The notes below the pieces were generated by a model. That model did no database searches. It saw only the letters and a program-made list of their open reading frames with translations, and was not told the origin of the DNA. 48,923 nt of DNA from Comamonadaceae bacterium (GTDB lineage Bacteria > Pseudomonadota > Gammaproteobacteria > Burkholderiales > Burkholderiaceae_C): contig CANFWV010000020.1 in NCBI GenBank assembly GCA_947450695.1, forward strand, positions 1 to 48,923, written 5' to 3'. A program made the translations under genes and the position numbers. Positions within the stretch are counted from its first letter, which is position 1; each line of letters begins with the position of its first letter. Below are positions 47,293 to 48,923 of this stretch, one piece after another.

Positions 47293-47321
47293 TATTTTCG
47301 AATGTTCGAAAATATTTTCGA
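47293..47321. promoter_or_regulatory. Three-arm palindromic operator between cupin and iclR-type genes
   Basis: Arm 1 TATTTTCGA (47293-47301), inverted arm 2 TCGAAAATA (47306-47314) and direct arm 3 TATTTTCGA (47313-47321). Arms 1 and 2 form a perfect inverted repeat TATTTTCGAA-TG-TTCGAAAATA; arms 2 and 3 form a perfect 16-base palindrome. Arm 1 to arm 3 is 20 bases. This one-palindrome-plus-direct-repeat layout is known for PcaU-type IclR regulators. Confidence 0.7.
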
Positions 47322-47370
47322 TTAAAGTAGAATGTAGCATGCTCACCAGACACGGTCAAACAAGGTTCAA

Positions 47371-48306
47371 GTGCATCAGGCTTTTTCTACTCAGCTGAAA
47401 TTCAATGATGTTAAAAGTTTTAAACTACCCAAACCTCCAGCCGTGCTCAAGAGCCATGCCGTCTGGCCCATACATCACCGGAAAGTGCTATGCGGGATTC
47501 ATCTCGCTGACTTTCAGCAGCCGGCCTCGCGGTCGAGGTCCAAGTCCCACATGAGTCCAGATCGATACCTCCGCACATTCGACGTCCTGAACCTGCTTGT
47601 CCAGCATAAAGAGGGCCTGCGCCTGACGGAGATCAAGGACGCGCTCGGCTTGCCCGTGAGCAGCGTACACAACATGCTCCAAACAATGGTCAGCGCCGAA
47701 GTCGCCAGCGTCACGGAAGATCTTCGCTATTCCGTCGGGCCACGCACCGTGGCACTGGCTCTGCAGACCCTGCAATCACTCGACATCCGCACCATCGCGC
47801 GCCGGCATTTGCAAGATTTAGCCAAGGAAATCGGCGACGATGTGTACTTGGCCATGCAAGTGGGAAAACGCGTTATTTACGCTGACCGTTGCCTTGGAAC
47901 ACAACGCATTTCACTGGACATCCGCCTTGGAGAATCCCTGTTTCTTCACTGCACAGCCACAGGGAAACTGTTTGCTGCGAACGACACGAAATTAGGCGCG
48001 CAAGCCCTCGCCGGACGCATGCAAAAGCTGACCTCCGTCACGATCACCGACCCGGCCAAACTAGAGATCGAATTCAAACGCATCCGAACGCAGGGCTACG
48101 CCAAAAGCGATGAAGAGTCTGTCGAAGGCATCATCGGTTATGCCGTTCCTATCTATGACGGCACTGGCAAATTGGCGGCAGCCATCCACATCTCCGTCGT
48201 CGGCAAACGAGCCACCAAGTCGCACGAACGGAAATTGCTAGACACCGCCCGCGAGTGCGCCACGCAAATTGAGCGGCACCTAGGCCGCGCTGCACCCAAG
48301 CCTTGA
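47371..48306 (+). CDS. IclR-family transcriptional regulator
   Basis: The product has the IclR winged helix (YLRTFDVLNLLVQHKEGLRLTEIKDALGLPVSSVHNMLQTM) and the effector domain with DDVYLAMQVGKRVIYADRCLG, LGESLFLHCTATGKLFAAND and GYAKSDEESVEGIIGYAVPIYD. A GTG at 47371 with AAGG five bases upstream gives 311 residues; an ATG at 47551 gives 251 residues, the usual family length, but has no close ribosome-binding site. The GTG fits the operator at 47293-47321 better. IclR proteins usually sense the pathway substrate and control the divergent and linked operons. Confidence 0.92.
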   Translation: MHQAFSTQLKFNDVKSFKLPKPPAVLKSHAVWPIHHRKVLCGIHLADFQQPASRSRSKSHMSPDRYLRTFDVLNLLVQHKEGLRLTEIKDALGLPVSSVHNMLQTMVSAEVASVTEDLRYSVGPRTVALALQTLQSLDIRTIARRHLQDLAKEIGDDVYLAMQVGKRVIYADRCLGTQRISLDIRLGESLFLHCTATGKLFAANDTKLGAQALAGRMQKLTSVTITDPAKLEIEFKRIRTQGYAKSDEESVEGIIGYAVPIYDGTGKLAAAIHISVVGKRATKSHERKLLDTARECATQIERHLGRAAPKP

Positions 48307-48495
48307 GCGAAACGGCAACGGTCACGCTGATCAACATTGAGGGGCATTACAAGGTGCGGCACTAGCCTCCAAATGCTCGCTTACACTAGCTTGCGCGTTT
48401 GGAGTGAATACTTTCATCTGATGCCTCTATCGCTTGGCCCCTCGAGCTTTAAAAATGCCCGTCAAGGGTTTCATACCCCAATCACAAGCGACCCG

Positions 48496-48923
48496 ATGAC
48501 CTCCCGAACGTCAACCCCTTTTGTGCTCTCAATCCTTTTATTGAGCGTTGGACATGCGTCTGCACAAGCGGTCCAGGCAACACCTGAATCTGAAAATGCC
48601 CTGCAGATATGTGCGGCCACAACAGAGAAAATGGCCAGACTCGACTGCTACGACCGATGGGCCGGTCGACTTTCAATGCCAATGGAAACGACGGTAACAA
48701 CACCAGCAACAGACCCCGCCGAGCGACGCCTGCCAGAACGAATTGGCACCGTCGAAAAAGTAGAGACCTCGGCCAGCACCGAAATAGCCCGAACCGACGC
48801 CTGTCATGATGGTCAGTACAGCGTGTTGTCGCGTTTTTGGGAGCTTGAAAATGGCACTGATTGCGGTACCTTTCGGATTCGTGGCTACCGACCGCTGTCG
48901 ATCTCCGTCGTCGGCTCCAACAC
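48496..48923 (+). CDS. pldA: Phospholipase A (PldA/OMPLA-like), partial
   Basis: The gene starts at 48496 and runs off the window end; 142 codons are visible. A signal peptide (SRTSTPFVLSILLLSVGHASAQA) is followed by a CAATTEKMARLDCYDRWAG segment, a low-complexity linker and SVLSRFWELENGTDCGTFRIRGYRPLSIS, which matches the start of the barrel domain in outer-membrane phospholipase A proteins of Comamonadaceae. Its catalytic residues would lie beyond the window. The 190 bases after the IclR gene hold no gene. The call is from memory of the family pattern. Confidence 0.75.
   Translation, partial: MTSRTSTPFVLSILLLSVGHASAQAVQATPESENALQICAATTEKMARLDCYDRWAGRLSMPMETTVTTPATDPAERRLPERIGTVEKVETSASTEIARTDACHDGQYSVLSRFWELENGTDCGTFRIRGYRPLSISVVGSN

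Noticed and set aside
25407..48306. Catabolic region as a recent mobile island
   Set aside because: No integrase, transposase, tRNA or flanking direct repeat was seen, and base composition looks similar to the flanks by eye.
48367..48404. CTCCAAA/TTTGGAG inverted repeat after the IclR gene as a terminator
   Set aside because: The loop is long and no T-run follows, so a terminator is not supported.

Overview
The window comes from a betaproteobacterium, most likely a Comamonadaceae member of the Polaromonas/Rhodoferax type. This rests on the rpsF-priB-rpsR-rplI order, the surE-pcm-nlpD run, a DUF4212/sodium-solute symporter pair, and three Bug-type (tripartite tricarboxylate transporter) substrate-binding proteins, a family greatly expanded in Burkholderiales. 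No tRNA, rRNA, CRISPR array, transposase or integrase was seen.

Layout. 1-1030 is the ribosomal/primosomal operon (minus strand). 1146-6569 (minus) holds ppsA, a TPR protein and a two-part symporter; the PpsA regulatory kinase/phosphatase is divergent at 6759. 7616-9948 is an ahpC-ahpF peroxide module with OxyR-like half-sites. 10017-15065 is an iron block: Fur box, TonB-dependent siderophore receptor, PiuC-type hydroxylase, tonB, exbB, exbD. 15082-21448 is housekeeping: a GlcG/HbpS-like protein, a Bax-inhibitor-1 protein, RlmD, a PolB-like exonuclease, then nlpD, pcm and surE. 21465-25082 carries a MerR-type and an Rrf2-type regulator, a small unknown gene and a DUF3422 membrane protein.

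25407-48306 is a contiguous accessory catabolic region. The first operon (25407-35020, plus) encodes a cyclase-family hydrolase, CaiB-type CoA transferase, acyl-CoA dehydrogenase, Bug protein, AMP-forming acyl-CoA ligase, flavin monooxygenase, thiolase-like protein, DUF35 protein and TetR regulator. A second CaiB-type CoA transferase (minus) is divergent from the second operon (36417-46524, plus): two overlapping thiolase-like genes, a DUF35 protein, Bug protein, ADP-forming acyl-CoA synthetase, nitronate-monooxygenase-like flavoprotein, Bug protein, SMP-30-type lactonase and enoyl-CoA hydratase. A cupin-like gene and an IclR regulator diverge at the end. I infer an uncharacterised CoA-dependent pathway in which an organic (possibly cyclic) acid or ketone is captured, oxygenated, opened, activated with CoA, beta-oxidised and cleaved by thiolase/DUF35 complexes. 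The substrate cannot be read from sequence.

The main candidates for novelty are: all three thiolase-like proteins lack the usual nucleophilic cysteine; one DUF35 partner has lost all four zinc-knuckle cysteines while keeping the surrounding scaffold; and related TTTCGA-based operator repeats, with the same 20-bp phasing, lie both at the iclR/cupin promoter and at the divergent promoter of the thiolase operon, suggesting one IclR regulon. The window ends inside a phospholipase A gene.
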